Assembly: GCF_014839805.1 (NCBI RefSeq) | Contig: NC_051124.1 | Span: 7,998,001-8,062,000, forward strand | Reading direction: 5' to 3' | Source: Manduca sexta | Lineage: Eukaryota; Arthropoda; Insecta; Lepidoptera; Sphingidae | Length of the DNA: 64,000 bases | Part shown: one piece after another, positions 46,752 through 59,415 of the stretch | How positions within the stretch are numbered: the first letter of the stretch is position 1 | Layout: every line of letters starts with the position of its first letter | The notes under the pieces: model-generated | The model's input: only the letters and a program-made list of their open reading frames with translations | Told to the model about the DNA's origin: nothing | Databases searched by the model: none | Program-made: the position numbers and the translations under genes

Positions 46752-47884
46752 CTAGCTCTTGCTCGCGGCTCCGCCCGCGTTATAAAGTTTTTCAGGCTAA
46801 AGTTTTCCATTATAAAAGTAGTAGTTTCCCGGGAGCCTATGTTCTTCCCAGGGTTTCAAACTGTCTCCATACCAAAGTTCATCTTAATACGTTGGGTAGT
46901 TTTTGAGTTTAAGACGTTCAGGCAGACGGATGCAGCGGGGGACTTTTGTTTTATAATATATTTTTTAGAACTTTTTAAGAGGAACAATCCCGTCATACAT
47001 CATTGTTGCATAACTTTAACCGTTTACGCAGCGCACGCAATGGAAGCTCTCAAAACTAATAAATTGTCCCCGTATTTGCAACATGTTTCATTACTGCTCC
47101 GCTCCTATTGGTCATAGCGTGATGATATATAACTTAGGGCACTCCACAAACAAAGGGCTATTCAACACAAAAATAATTTTTCAGTTCGAATCGGTAGTTC
47201 CTGAGATTAGCCATTACTGCTCCGCTCCTATTGGGTATAGCGTGATGGTATATAGCCTATAGCACTTCACGAACAAAGGGCTATCCAACGCAAAAAGAAT
47301 TTTTCAGTTTGGACCGGTAGTTCCTGAGATTAGCCATTACTGCTCCGCTCCTTTTGGGTATAGCGTGATGATATATAGCCTATAGCAATCCACGAACAAA
47401 GGGCTATCCAACGCAAAAATATTTTTTTTAGTTTGGACCGGTAGTTCCTGATATTAGCCATTACTGCTCCGCTCCTATTGGGTATAGCGTGATGATATAT
47501 AGCCCATAGCAATTCACGAACAAAGGGCTATCCAACGCAAAAAGAATTTTTCAGTTTGGACCGGTAGTTCCTGAGATTAGCCATTACTGCTCCGCTCCTA
47601 TTGGGTATAGCGTGATGATATATAGCCCATAGCAATTCACGAACAAAGGGCTATCCAACGCAAAAATAATTTTTCAGTTTGGACCGGTAGTTCCTGAGAT
47701 TAGCCATTACTGCTCCGCTCCTATTGGGTATAGCGTGATGATATATAGCCTATAGCACTCCAGGGACAAAAGGCTATCCAACGCAAAAAGATTTTTTCAT
47801 TTTGGACTGGTAGTTCATGAGATTAGCGCGTTCAAACAAACAAACAAACAAACAAACTCTTCAGCTTTATATAATAGTATAGAT
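46752..47884 (+). mobile_element. GCGGCTTCGC-family element carrying a six-unit minisatellite
   Basis: It runs from CTAGCTCTTGCTCGCGG through CAAACTGTCTCCATACCAAA and CCGTTTACGCAGCGCACGC to a (CAAA)n tract and the end TAATAGTATAGAT. Between them lie six 123-bp units. The relative at 31608-32128 has the same parts with a single unit. It has no coding capacity. Confidence 0.88.
47091..47829 (+). repeat. Minisatellite, 6 x 123 bp
   Basis: Units start at TTACTGCTCCGCTCC at 47091, 47214, 47337, 47461, 47584 and 47707, spaced 123, 123, 124, 123 and 123. Each contains TAGCGTGATGATATAT, AAAGGGCTATCCAACGC and CCGGTAGTTCCTGAGATTAG. The first unit is the most diverged; units 2-5 are nearly identical. 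Confidence 0.96.
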
Positions 47885-47934
47885 TTAAACTTCAATACTG
47901 GCCAAAATCGCAATCAATTATTTCAGGTAATTTT

Positions 47935-48135
47935 TAAGGTTCCGAAAAAGGAAAAAACGGAACCTTTATAGGTTTGTTGTCCGTCCGTCTGTCAAGACCC
48001 TTTTTCTCAGGAACGCGTGGAGGTATTAAGCTGAAATTTATATCAAATACTCAAGTCTACTGTCCCTTGGAGCTGTAAAGAAATCAAACTTCTAAGCCAA
48101 CGCAATCAAAAGATACAGCCGTTTATGCCGTAATT
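47935..48135 (+). mobile_element. Repeat fragment of the GTCCGTCCGTCTGTC type
   Basis: It starts TTTTTAAGGTTCCGAAAAAG, then TTGTCCGTCCGTCTGTCAAG, CTCAGGAACGCGTGGAGG and AGCTGAAATTTATATC. Repeats with this order are common in lepidopteran genomes; the class is uncertain. Confidence 0.5.
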
Positions 48136-49139
48136 TTTTTGTTTGTTATATCTTACAAATTGTTTACAACTAACCTACGGACAAATTAAACATTTAACAC
48201 AGGTGAAATTATACTTTTTTTGAGATACCCACAAAAAAGATATTTCCTCATTTCATAGTTTAAAGTATTTATATTACGTAGTGTATTTATAATCTTTGTA
48301 TATAGTAAATCCATTTGTGCGTTAATGTTATCACGTGAAAAAAAAGCGGAACTAGTCCATTATCATGATGTAGTTGTCCTAGACCTTTTTCTCTTTCATG
48401 TAGTTTCCGTATTATGCGCAGGTGTATTGTAAGTTGGTGCATTAAGGTCCTTCCCTCATCACCGTTATGCATAGGAAATTATGTTTTTAAAAAAATATAA
48501 TTTTCATAATGATAAGACTCATTTCGTATTGTGATGCAAGCAGAGATGATGATTCATTTTGAATGGGATGACGTTGACTCACGATAGATTTTATCAGTTG
48601 TATGATGATTCACTAATTAATTTAAAAATTATTTTCTTAATACATAATTTGTATAATATGGTTTACCTTCATGTATTTATCGATATTGGTATCTAGCGTA
48701 ATGGTCAGAATTAATTTGAAACAAAAGAAACGAAAAAGGATGTAGTGATTAAAAACTGAGTTTGAAATGTAGATTTGAATTCCAATTCTGGTTTACTTGT
48801 AAGCCTTTTGGATTTTTATTTTATAAGAACTATAGCTTAGATTCATCACACAATCTATTCATATATCATTTAAAACATTATTTATTACCCTCGTCTTTGT
48901 TGATACTGACGTTTCCACGAATACAATCCCCCGTCTAACATGAAAGAGCAAGTGCGTAGTACGACTCAACAAATGACCTTTGTTTATTATTATTCCTTTT
49001 TCTGTCTCAATCGTGTTAAGTGTCTCTTTATGTAAATTCATACCTACGAGACATCTGTTAATGAAACTTGTTATAAAATTTACCACGTTATTGTTTGATC
49101 TTGTTAGTTATGTATGGTTATGTTATGTTTTTTCGAGGC
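48136..49139. other. AT-rich non-coding stretch upstream of the CpG promoter
   Basis: No gene; short ORFs only. Confidence 0.45.
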
Positions 49140-49415
49140 ATGTGTGGCCGACGAGTGTGGTAGTATGATGAGTTTCTGTCGAGCAGTTGTAAGCGAGCGG
49201 CGCGGTGCGGCATCAGGAAACCGTGGCATGTTTATAATGTGCAGTTGCAGAGTGATGTGTTTTTGTGGTGTTTATCAGTGTTGTGTGCGAGTGTGTGTGT
49301 GTGGGCGCGTGTTGTGTGTGTGGGTGTTCCTGTCGGCGCGGCGCGAGGCGCGGCTGGCGCGGCGGACGCGGACGGCGGAGCGCGGCGGTCGCCAGTGTCG
49401 GCACTCGGCGCCGTC
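49140..49415 (+). promoter_or_regulatory. CpG-rich promoter region of a host gene
   Basis: A sharp shift from AT-rich to GC- and CpG-rich DNA, with a GT-rich tract (about 49280-49325) and GCGCGG-rich sequence just upstream of an initiator-like TCAGTT at 49414-49419. No TATA box is seen near the start, as in CpG-type broad promoters. The several short ORFs on both strands are composition shadows. Confidence 0.6.
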
Positions 49416-49791
49416 AGTTGAGTTCTGAGCGCCACGGGGCTGCCGCGCTCACGCCGCGTAGAGCCCTCACTCGCGTACCTAACTTTGTGCACTGGAAACT
49501 TTTCAAAGCGTTTTCCGAAGGATTCGACGGTCGCGCGTTAATAACGTTGTCATTTTCGAGTCGCGTTGTGGTGTACAACGTGCGAGCGAACACGGTTGCG
49601 CGTACACACGAGTCTGTCGGTCTATTTTTGAATATTCTCTAAACGCTTCGCCGCGAAGTTTTCGAAACGCAGCTCGCCGGAGCCGGGTGAACGGCCGCAG
49701 CGTATGCAGTACGACTGCATCACGTCTCTTGTGTTTTTGTTGACGGATTTTTGTTGTTAACCTCCACAGTTATAACCGAGAAACGTTATCT
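49416..49791 (+). other. Candidate untranslated first exon
   Basis: From the presumed start (A of TCAGTT, 49416) the GC-rich sequence continues to a perfect donor GTAAGTATG at 49792-49800. No long frame starts here. A short upstream ORF at 49704-49760 (MQYDCITSLVFLLTDFCC) ends before the donor, typical of a 5' UTR. The gene served must have its coding exons downstream, probably beyond the window, after a long intron. Confidence 0.55.
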
Positions 49792-49800
49792 GTAAGTATG

Positions 49801-50919
49801 ACCCCGGTTGATTTACGATACCAGCTTAGTCGTTCAATTGTATCTAAGGCGACACCACCTACGTATGTGCGTTGAAAGAAAACTCTACATTCGATAGATA
49901 ATGAATATTTTGCATGTGGCATTCGAAGTTCGTGATATCGAATGCTCGTACTTTCATGTTTTACTAAAAAACAAAACCACATTCGTATCGTGGCACATTA
50001 CGCGTGTTGAGCGAGACCGTGTAGATATACAAATTACTCGTATGTGTATAGCACACAGCCGCACATAAATATGTGCGAAGCGTATTTGTGTGTTGTGTAT
50101 TGCGTCCCATACAAATATAATCAAGCATTACGTGAACCTTTATGCATAATTGCATTGACTGTTCTGCATAATTGTATAAACACTGTTGTGAGACGGAATA
50201 TACATACTTCGGCTACCGATAATGTAAAAGGCTGCATTTCATATCATAAAATTCATCTATTCACGCATAGAGACTGTGTTAATTTGCATTATTATTCTTG
50301 ATAGAAAGCAGTAGATTTTGAAATATTTCAATGTGCAACTAACATTTTGGTTTCTTTATTTTCACTTTTAACGTGTATGAATGTAAGCTAACTACGCAAT
50401 ATTTTAATATGTAATTGAGCATAAATGCATAATGCATTAACACTACTTATTTGAGAGTAGTCTTCCTGTCTACATAACTTTTAGGAACGATTTTTTAGTA
50501 ATCAAAAATGTATTGATGATATAAAATGTAATGCTATACTATAAAAAAAAAAAAAAAAATCGTATTAACAAACTACGTCAATTGTTTTACTTTTATAGTC
50601 AGCTCGTAATTAAATAAATTGTGCGCTTAAAATATTTCTGGTATGAAAATTAATAAGCTATATTACAAGATATGAATATAGCTTTCTATTAATTAAAGAA
50701 ATTTAGAATTCAAATCAGTTATATTTTAAGAGCTTAGCGCGTTTAGTCAACAAATATCCACCTTATAGTAATAATACAGATTTGATAAATAACTTTTTTT
50801 GGTGATTGTAAATTCAGTCTTAGTAATGTTTACAAATGGTTATAAATTATATTCTCAAAGTATCAGTAATTATTATTCTTAAAGTAAAAAGACGTAACTG
50901 TGTCATATACATTACATAT
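49801..50919. other. AT-rich stretch, probably first intron
   Basis: It includes an A-run near 50543-50559. No gene recognised. Confidence 0.4.
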
Positions 50920-51077
50920 TAGTAGCGAAAGGTGAAATTTTCAAAAAGTAACCCGAGGCAAAAAAAATGGTTTGGTAATATAGCGCCTAATTTACTAGAA
51001 AACAAAAACTATGACAAACGTAAATAAATCTAAAAGGGAAGCCGGTAGGGATCGGGTTGTATGGACCTTCGCCACTG
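50920..51077 (-). mobile_element. hAT-type MITE, relative of 17664-17826
   Basis: Minus strand begins CAGTGGCGAAGGTCCATAC, with AAGGGAAGCCGGTAGGGAT and TAACCCGAGGCAAAAAAA blocks (given as on the plus strand) matching the 17.7-kb copy in inverted order. The far terminus is decayed (TAGTAGCGAAAGG) and the target duplication is not clear. Confidence 0.75.
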
Positions 51078-51570
51078 TTATGATATATCACTGTGATAAT
51101 TAATATTTTATGTCCAAGCAACAATAGTTTGTTTCCTACGGAACTGGACATTTCGAGTTGAATCTAGCTAGATAACATATGTCAAAGCAAAATCGATTTT
51201 GCAATGGCTTAAGCCGTAAATAATCAAACAATCTCACTTTATATTCTATACTATTATAATTTTGAATGATCGTGATAGTTATGTACGGTGAAAAGTAACA
51301 CGAGTTATTCATGCGTTCGGTTTGGTACTTAACACATTATTTGCCCATTTCGAATTTGTCATTGACCGTCAATAAGAATTATTATCGAGAGGATGTTAAT
51401 AGATATAATTTGGCACCCAAGGGACATATAGGTAATGTGAGTTTAGTCGCACATACGTCGATGTAAAAAAAAGAAACAATAAATTAAATAGGAAGTAAAA
51501 TAAAAAGAAAATGGTTTTATTGACATAATAATTACTCATTGTTTTTAAACACACACATAAATCACGCATC
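51078..51570. other. AT-rich non-coding stretch
   Basis: No gene recognised. Confidence 0.4.
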
Positions 51571-51574
51571 ATCA

Positions 51575-51765
51575 CCAGAGGTATCTAGAGGCGCAACTAG
51601 GGCATCCACCTTTCGCCAAGTGCGTTCCGTCCCATGATGATCACACCATGGAAGCGAGCCTATCGCCAAATCAGGCACAAATTTCAGACTCCGGGCTGAT
51701 ACTGAGCAGAAAAACCTTTATATCACTTTACCCGACCCGGTATTCGAACCGAGGTAGTCATTGTT
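51575..51765 (-). mobile_element. tRNA-derived SINE with its A-box part deleted
   Basis: The body matches 54790-55037 (CACTTGGCGAAAGGTGG, GATTTGGCGATAGGCTCGC on the minus strand). The head GACTACCTC joins directly to GGTTCGAATACCGGGTCGGG, so roughly 45 bases of the tRNA-like region including the A box are missing. Confidence 0.7.
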
Positions 51766-51775
51766 TTTAAGAACT

Positions 51776-53351
51776 TATTAATTTCATTTGTTTTATATGA
51801 GACGTAAATTACTCGGAGTCATGGTCGTGTTTATTTTTGACTGTAAATGTCATTGATTTACATATTCAATATGGCGTGTAAAATATGAAAAATCTTTTAA
51901 CACACTTACGGTTTTAGAATAATTATTTTTATATATTCATTTTATTTGGTACAGTTATAGATAGTTATAGTTGCAATACGGCATGAATGTGCCGGCTTTA
52001 CCTAAGTATATCACTGTCTTTCAGAAAGCTGGCGAATAAAGGCAGTTTTGTTGTGATGCGTAATGTCAGTAAGAGATGGAGAGACATCACCATTCCCTCA
52101 GACATTAGCGAATCAAACCATTTCCTTAGACAGTGAGATGTTTATGGGTGTAAGTCACAACTCATTATGACGAAAACTCCGTTGCTCTCTCTTCTGGTAC
52201 AAAAAATACGCTACCTACTATTTGTCATTTTATTACCTACTCTCATCGTAAGAATTAATTGCTATTTACACCTAATACATATATTTTATTGACAATATGA
52301 TAACAAGTATCATCGCTGATGTTATCACCAATATTATGATGTTTTATTGCTATTTTCCGGTTTTTACGTGAAAGCTGTAACAACTAATAAATTCTACATA
52401 AAAAACGTCTGCGTTGACACAATTGTTTTAATTATGGGCGTTCATATAACGGCTTTTCATTTATTTTATTTGATAAAAGCGTGGATATATTTCTGTTAAA
52501 TTTGTTTAAAAAATATTTGAATAACAAATAAAAATCTGTGTTCGCGATGTTATATATATACGATTAAATGTTATTTTTTTAATATTTTATTCGACTGCGG
52601 TAAATAGGAATTAATATGAACGAAACTGGTTATGCATGCTCTCGACATATTTGATATTATATCGGATAGCGTATTATATTGAACTGATTTCCTCAAATAA
52701 CTTATGTGTGGATACAACAAATGCTTAATAATATATCATGTCGATGAATATGAATATAGCCAACGCCTGAAAATAAGTATTCCTTATAACTCAATATTAG
52801 TGCCATAATGTGTAATACGTATTAATCGTTTATAATGCTTTCTGCTTCATCTGTGTAAGTTTTGGATGTATGCAAAGTTTGAATGAGTAGAAATAAGCGA
52901 TGTTGAGATCTTGTATGTGAAAACTATAAATATTTATGGTAATTCATTCAAATTATAGTTTATTAATATTTTTAATTTGTAGAGAAATTAATTTTAATAT
53001 TAAAATAAACCTACGTTATGGATATTTTCGAGACAATTTGTTATATTTTACTGCCGTCGCGACGTTTCGTTCTTCATTTCAGACAGGTATTTTTAAAAAT
53101 AAATTTATTTTTATTGATTAACTTAGATGACTTCTAATAGCCTGTCTGATGTTATTTTTTGTAACGTAGAATTATATGGCTTCGCACTTTTATATCTAAA
53201 ATATTTGCTTTTGCCTAACAAACGTAGTCTGAGTTCGAGTGGCGTCAGGTTGAAAGCATAATAAAACGAACTAAAATCACGTAATAAGAAGTATTCCTGT
53301 CCGAAGTCATATTCTGAAGATGTTACGTAGGACATAAACATGCTCGTCTTA
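51776..53351. other. AT-rich non-coding stretch
   Basis: No gene recognised. Confidence 0.45.
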
Positions 53352-53604
53352 GGTCCATCATCCTACTAATATTATAAATGCGAAAGTTTGTAAGGATGCA
53401 TGTATGGATGTATGTATCTTTGTTCCTCTTTCACGAAAAAACACAGTAACATTGGTTATACTTACATCATAATAACACATAGGCTACAATTATAATGATT
53501 TTGTGTTTTTGATCATAATATAACGATATATATAAAGTAAGTCGGAGAAAAATATATATCCCGGAAAACTTCACGCGGGCAAAGCCGCGAGCAAAAGCAG
53601 TATT
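53352..53604 (-). mobile_element. Retroelement tail, GCGGCTTCGC family
   Basis: Complement begins CTTTTGCTCGCGGCTTTGCC with CGTGAAGTTTTCCGGGATAT, and ends at CATTTATAATATTAGTAGGA (plus 53367-53386). Confidence 0.7.
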
Positions 53605-54300
53605 GTTATCATCCTAATGAGTGAGTTGGAAATTGAAGGTATCCTTTCAATATACTGTCAGTATGGCAGCTTGTGACTACGTCAAACTCTTGGGCAACAA
53701 TGAACATATTTACAGTCAATACTCCAAATAATTTTTTGCCCGTTTTTTTCAAGTTAATTTACTTGTAGTTGCTTCGAATTGTAGTTTTATTTCTACGTTA
53801 CGAAGTATCATTTTGTTTTGCTCTGTAATTAAAATATAATAAAATGTTACTATTTTTATTAACTTTCTCTGTGCAGAAAATGTCAACTTCTGAACCGTGT
53901 GGTATTTATACACCCACGGCGAAGCAATTTAGTTATCCGGCTGTCATAGTGAAAAGGTTACCGCACTCGAAAAGCTTTGTGTGTGTGTGTCCAACTTATG
54001 CGATGTATGCTAAAATTGTGGCTTCATAAGTTAAATATAAAACTATTTATGGAAATGTTATGCAAAAACCACTTTCTTGCTTGATCTTGATTTTTATGGA
54101 AATAGTTAATGGTAGTTTGTGTTATGATTTTGTAGAGTTTTCCCACGGTGAGTTTTTGAGCGCATTATAATTTTGTGTATACACATTATTGGACATTATT
54201 ATACTAGGTTTTAATAGTAATCATTTAAAAATAGTTTTATTTTCTTCCAAAAGGGGAATAGTCACTTTTATTGCACAACGTACATAGATTTCATTATGTA
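53605..54300. other. AT-rich non-coding stretch
   Basis: No supported gene; a 61-codon ORF at 53844 has no recognisable motif. Confidence 0.4.
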
Positions 54301-54309
54301 AATCTAGAT

Positions 54310-54720
54310 TTTGTTCTAGTTTCTATTCGCGTGGGAAAGTTTTTTCGGAATAATAAACCCGCTGTATATATTCCTGGGTTAAAAAGTAGCCTATCTGCTG
54401 TTCCAGACTGTAATCTATCTGCCAAATTTCATCAAGATCCGTTCAGCCTAGTGTAGTCACTGTTGTGTTCCAGTGTGAAGAACTTTGTAGCCAGTGTAAC
54501 AACTGAACATAATGAGACTTAACATCTCATGTCTCAGGATGGCGAGCGCATTGGAATACCAAACAATACTTTGTAATTCAAGGTGTTGGACAATATTTCT
54601 ACTGTTTATGGGCGATCGTATCGCTTACCATCAGGCGAACGGCTAGCTCGTCTGGTGATTTAAAGCAATAAAAAAAAGCCGTTCTAGCGTGATTGAGAAC
54701 AAACATCCAAACTTTTGCAT
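54310..54720 (+). mobile_element. Retroelement tail split by a nested LINE tail
   Basis: The family landmarks CCTGGGTTAAAAAGTAGCC and CCAAATTTCATCAAGATCCG occur before 54449. The continuation GCCGTTCTAGCGTGATTGAG occurs after 54676. The pieces join naturally once 54449-54676 is taken out. Confidence 0.75.
54449..54676 (+). mobile_element. LINE-tail/SINE, GCTGCTTGGCGGCAG family, nested and 5'-truncated
   Basis: It starts within the family at GTGTAGTCACTGTTGTGTTC and ends GCAATAAAAAAAA. CCGTTCAG on the left and CCGTTCTAG on the right are the probable target duplication, with one mismatch. This sets the 3' end of the family at the A-rich side. Confidence 0.8.
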
Positions 54721-54789
54721 AATATTAGCATATATTGTGAACGGGAACTGATATTTAGTCAATCAATCATCTACATACATACACACACA

Positions 54790-55037
54790 GCACACATTAA
54801 TCCCCGAAGGGGTATGGAGAGGCGCAACCAGGGCACCCACTTTTCGCCAAGTGTGTTCCGTCCCATTATGTGATAGGAGTCGAGCCTATTGCCATATCGG
54901 GCACAAATTTCAGACTCCGGACTGATACTGAGGCAAAAACCCAAAAATCACTTTGCCCGACCTGGGATTCGCACCCAGGAACTAAGAGCGCTGCCGTACC
55001 GCGCCATGCAACACAACTACGCCACCGAGGCAGTCAG
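54790..55037 (-). mobile_element. tRNA-derived SINE, best-preserved member
   Basis: Minus strand: GACTGCCTCGGTGGCGTAGT head with A-box-like TGGCGTAGTTG, B-box-like GGTGCGAATCCC, then GGTCGGGCAAAGTGAT, GATATGGCAATAGGCTCGAC, CACATAATGGGACGGAAC and CCATACCCCTTCGGGGAT. This copy is the best reference for the other members in the window. Confidence 0.88.
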
Positions 55038-55039
55038 AC

Positions 55040-57070
55040 ATCCATTCTATCCATAATAACCATCTACATTACTTCATAAATCACATATCTTTCTACAGCT
55101 CAAACCTCTCGGCTATGTCACTATTCAGTGATTTCATTGACAAGTGAATGCAATACGAATAGATATCCGGCGCAATAAGTAAATCTAAATAAATAAAATG
55201 TATAAAACATACGAACGAATACAACATGTAAGTCCGTACTTTATCGTTCAACTGACGTTACCCATTACACTATCTAAATATTATGTTAGTATACGACAAA
55301 CTAACCCAAACAATTCCATTCTAACACGTAATGTTTCGCGGTTTATCAGTTGTGTATTATATGTGTAACTGGAGCACACACGCGCGCGCACTCACACACG
55401 TGCTTGACTGTGTGAATCGCGATTGGGTGGACCCTGCCTCCCTTCGAGGTCATTCGTGTCAGACTACATGAATGAACTGTTGCAGCTATGTAGCAAACCA
55501 TGAAAAAATTAAACTGCTGATCATTTAGCATTACAGTTCCTGTCGGTCTCTTCAGTGAGTCCGCAATGCTGTTGCCATTAGGTTATTTCTTTTATAAAGG
55601 CGAATAAAAAAGTCACCTTTTTTCATGTGTTAGGATCAATACCGTTGTAATAATGTAGGAAAAAATACAAAACTAAATACAAAATTTAGACAAAGTATTG
55701 AACCGAAAAGTGACAGATACATACTCACTATTTAACAGTTGGTATAAACATTACAGTTATTTGGTGTGATTTAGAGTCAACCTTTCACATATAATGTGTA
55801 AAAAGCAAACTATCATTTTTTTATGTTTTTAAATTGAAATCAAGTAGGTTAATTTTCATACATAATTTGCACAAGGTCACCTTTTGGTTTGATTGTTTTA
55901 CGCATGTATAATTAGTTTAATGTAGATCTACGTTAAATAAACTATTTCAATTTCAAAGTCTACGATTAGTTGTCATTTTATGTTGCGCGGTATATTCCTA
56001 GAGAATATAGCTATGTTTAGGGCCGTGGGATTGTAAAATCTAATAGAATGAATCTTACACTATTATTTGCCTCCAGGCTCACGTCTATGCGCCTTTACCC
56101 CGCCCGACTCGTATCGGAAGTGACACGTTTTATTCCAGACCTCGGTTTTCTAATTCCTTATTACATGAAACCTGATTTATTCTTTGTTAGATGGAATGTC
56201 TCCACTTATCATGCCCGATATTGCGGATTTACTAGAACTTTCCAGTCAACAGTTATTTGTCGTAATGTTATTTGACTTCAGCTACACACTCTAAATATGA
56301 TATTTCATAAACTAACTAACTATTAAAGATAATTTATAACAATGCTGCCATATTTTCGTCACAATCATGTATCTCGAGATACAGAATTTTCATACCAATG
56401 AAGATTAATCAAGCCCTATTCGAGGGAGTATAATCTTTATGATTGGCTGGAGTTCTAATTTCAAATCACATTATGCCGGCAAATTGGTACACCAACGCAA
56501 CCTCGATAACTAAACACCAAAAAAAAATTGAGAACATCTCGAAATAAATTAATTAAATCTCTGTGGTTGGCGTGGAATTTGCAAGTTAATTGTTCGTTAT
56601 CATAATATTCAAATGTATTCTGAATAATCTATAACGAATAATGTAATGACCTCCGTGACGCAAACTTATGAAGTAGGCAGTTAGACGATACATTTTTCTG
56701 ACGATATCAAAATATGTATAAATATTTCTATTAAAATTCAATCTACCTATGTATCATTAAATTGCGTAAGGAGAAACAGTTTACGAGATACGGTAATGTA
56801 ACTTCACACATAGTTATATTCCGAACAGCCCGATTTTCTTCAAATAGAGGCAAACCAATAATCAAGTGCTTTCCTTAATGGTAAGGAGGTAGGTTAATTA
56901 CTGTTCATGAGTATTTCAAAGCTAAAGGAAATAAATGATGTACTATGTGCTTAGCCGACTTTAAAGGACATCAATTCAATGCTCGATAAGTACTTTACAT
57001 AATACTGATATGAGGGGTTATGACACTGATATAATTAATTACCGTTCAAACCAGATTAATTAATGATAAG
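55040..57070. other. AT-rich non-coding stretch
   Basis: It holds an ACACACGCGCGCGCAC microsatellite at about 55376-55400. No gene supported. Confidence 0.45.
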
Positions 57071-59090
57071 TGTATAGGAAACCAGAAAATGTAGTACTTT
57101 CCGTGACGTTGGGTTTTGTATATTCCCCTCCGGTTTGTATTAAACGTGGAACGTGTGGTACTTCTTTAAAAAAATAACCTTAATTGATAAAAAAGATGTG
57201 CCAGAAACCATGTTTCAAATAAAGCAATGCATAATTTTGGGCGCGTGTTGGGAATGTCGCTCTATTTCATTCTTTCGCGAACATTATAATTTAGTGTGAC
57301 GTCATTTGTCTGTATTGATACTCTTCAGTTTCTGCGCATTTACCCTTCTACGGAATTTCAAAAGTTTAAAATTGATTGATATTTATCGTTTTTTTTTTAT
57401 ATTTTTCATAAATTTTGTATATAAGTAAAAAACACAAATGAGGTAAAATACGTAAATGTTTACTAGTTAAATCTCTGTTTGATGACTTACTACTATAACG
57501 CGATGTTAGTAAAAAAATTGTTTCAGTTAAAATTAATTATAACGAAGCAAAATGTTTTTTGATCATATGGTTTTATCATGTTGGTATAAAGATGTAGTTT
57601 GTACATTAGAGGTTCAGCCAAGCGGTCGACTGTATGAGGATAATATAGTACTCCCGATAGGTTTTGGATGGTAATGAAAAATTATTTTTCCCGTGACAAT
57701 TAAGGTTAATTTGTTTTATGTCAAGTTGAACAACGAAATCCTATCAGTTATATAAAATTCTTTAAATTATTAATACGGTAAAAATTTTATTTTCCTCGTA
57801 TTCATTAATTTAAGTTTAAAGTTGATTGTGTTAAATACATAAAAAGATTAGCAGTAAATTCTATTTATAATATTTCTAGATTCAAAAGCATCCAATATAA
57901 ACTTGTTCCTAACTAGTGAAACCGCGTTATAATAAACTTGTTCTTAATTTATATAATATGCAAAAATTCGTATTTTTTCCAAAAAGAATAACCAACTTCC
58001 ACTACCATTTCATGCTGTAAGCACTAAAGTCGAAATAAGCCAAATGGTTCTTATATTAGGGTTTACATTGCGTAAGACAATGTTATACGACGAATATTTA
58101 TTTCCCTTCCCCCATATTTAATTGCTTCAGCGATTTGGTGTTGGTCGAAACATGCTTGCAAATATTGATACAAATATTGGTATATCGTAAAACAAAATGG
58201 CTCGTTGAAGACCTATCTGTTACGTCTAAACGATTCCTGATGACTTTGATTTTTATGATCATGGTTTGTGTAAAAATGCTTACATTTTTCAAATAATTAA
58301 ACCATTTTTGCAATTATGAAAACCATGTCGAATGACAGGTAGCCTTGAAAATGGAAAATAGTATAACTATAATACATCACGGTGGACGATTTACACGTAA
58401 TAAATAACATTATATGAATTTAATTGAAATGGAAGTTGTATTTTCAAAGCAGTGTCCATATAACCTCATTCCTCCCGGATTCCTTTTATGTAGAATCTAA
58501 TTATCATCAGAAAGATTTGCAGACCGCATTTATGCATATCAGTACCTATATGTTATGTAGGGTTCTCTTTCGGAATATTTCACTTTTGGCCACCATAATT
58601 TTATAATAAGCAAATACTATTGACGCAAACACATTTTGTTGGAAAAGTTGCCCTAATGTGAAAGTCGAAAAGTCTAAAATGTGAAAGGGCTGAGTGAAGA
58701 GGCAGATTGCCGTCTTGTTATTGCACCGTAGTATCAAAATCGCCTGGGGCACACATTGGTACATAAGGACTGACTATGAATATTAATAACGAGTTGCAAA
58801 CTTTCCCCTCTTTAAGTGCGAGCATGTGATGTCAACACGTTTTCTGTTTAATAATACAGAAAAACCATTCTAATAAACATGGACGCTAGCAACCGACGAT
58901 CCGTAATGTACGAAGTCACGCGAACTATAACTGTTAACAATACTTCGGGTTAAATTTTCCACAGATAAAGTGTTTACATCTCGTAGCGCTCTCACGAACA
59001 CTTATTTTAATAAATTAGTTCTAAGCAAATGGTTATTGTAATGCAGCGATCGAAGGATGTCTTTAAAATTGAATTTTATACAGGATCATT
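57071..59090. other. AT-rich non-coding stretch
   Basis: No gene or repeat recognised; only AT-rich short ORFs. Confidence 0.45.
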
Positions 59091-59415
59091 TTAATATCGC
59101 TTTACGATTTGAAACCGCATATTTGTCTTCTTGGGAATAATTAGTTATTTAATAAGTTAATAAGTTACTCGAAACGTATATGTAAAATAGTATAAGTTTA
59201 GGAAAAAATATATATTTTAATTTAAGTACTTAATGCTACTACTGCTACTCTAAAATAATTCTTAGTAGTCGCGGCGGTAACTTCACACTTTCAGTCAGAA
59301 ATACATTCATGCACACTACATATCGGCACTAAACTACAAAATTATAAGAAGATTCGAAAAGTAAAACTGTAATTTTTAGTGAAATTACTTATTACTCATA
59401 GACTATTTTCGTCAC
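59091..59415. mobile_element. Diverged MITE, inverted relative of 30541-30914
   Basis: It opens with CAGGATCATTTTAATATCG. The interior matches the 30.5-kb copy in inverted order (AATTCTTAGTAGTCGCGGCG, CAGTCAGAAATACATTC). The far end is decayed. Confidence 0.6.

Noticed and set aside
47091..47829. CRISPR array reading of the regular repeat
   Set aside because: The units are contiguous 123-bp tandem repeats without unique spacers, inside a eukaryotic retroelement.
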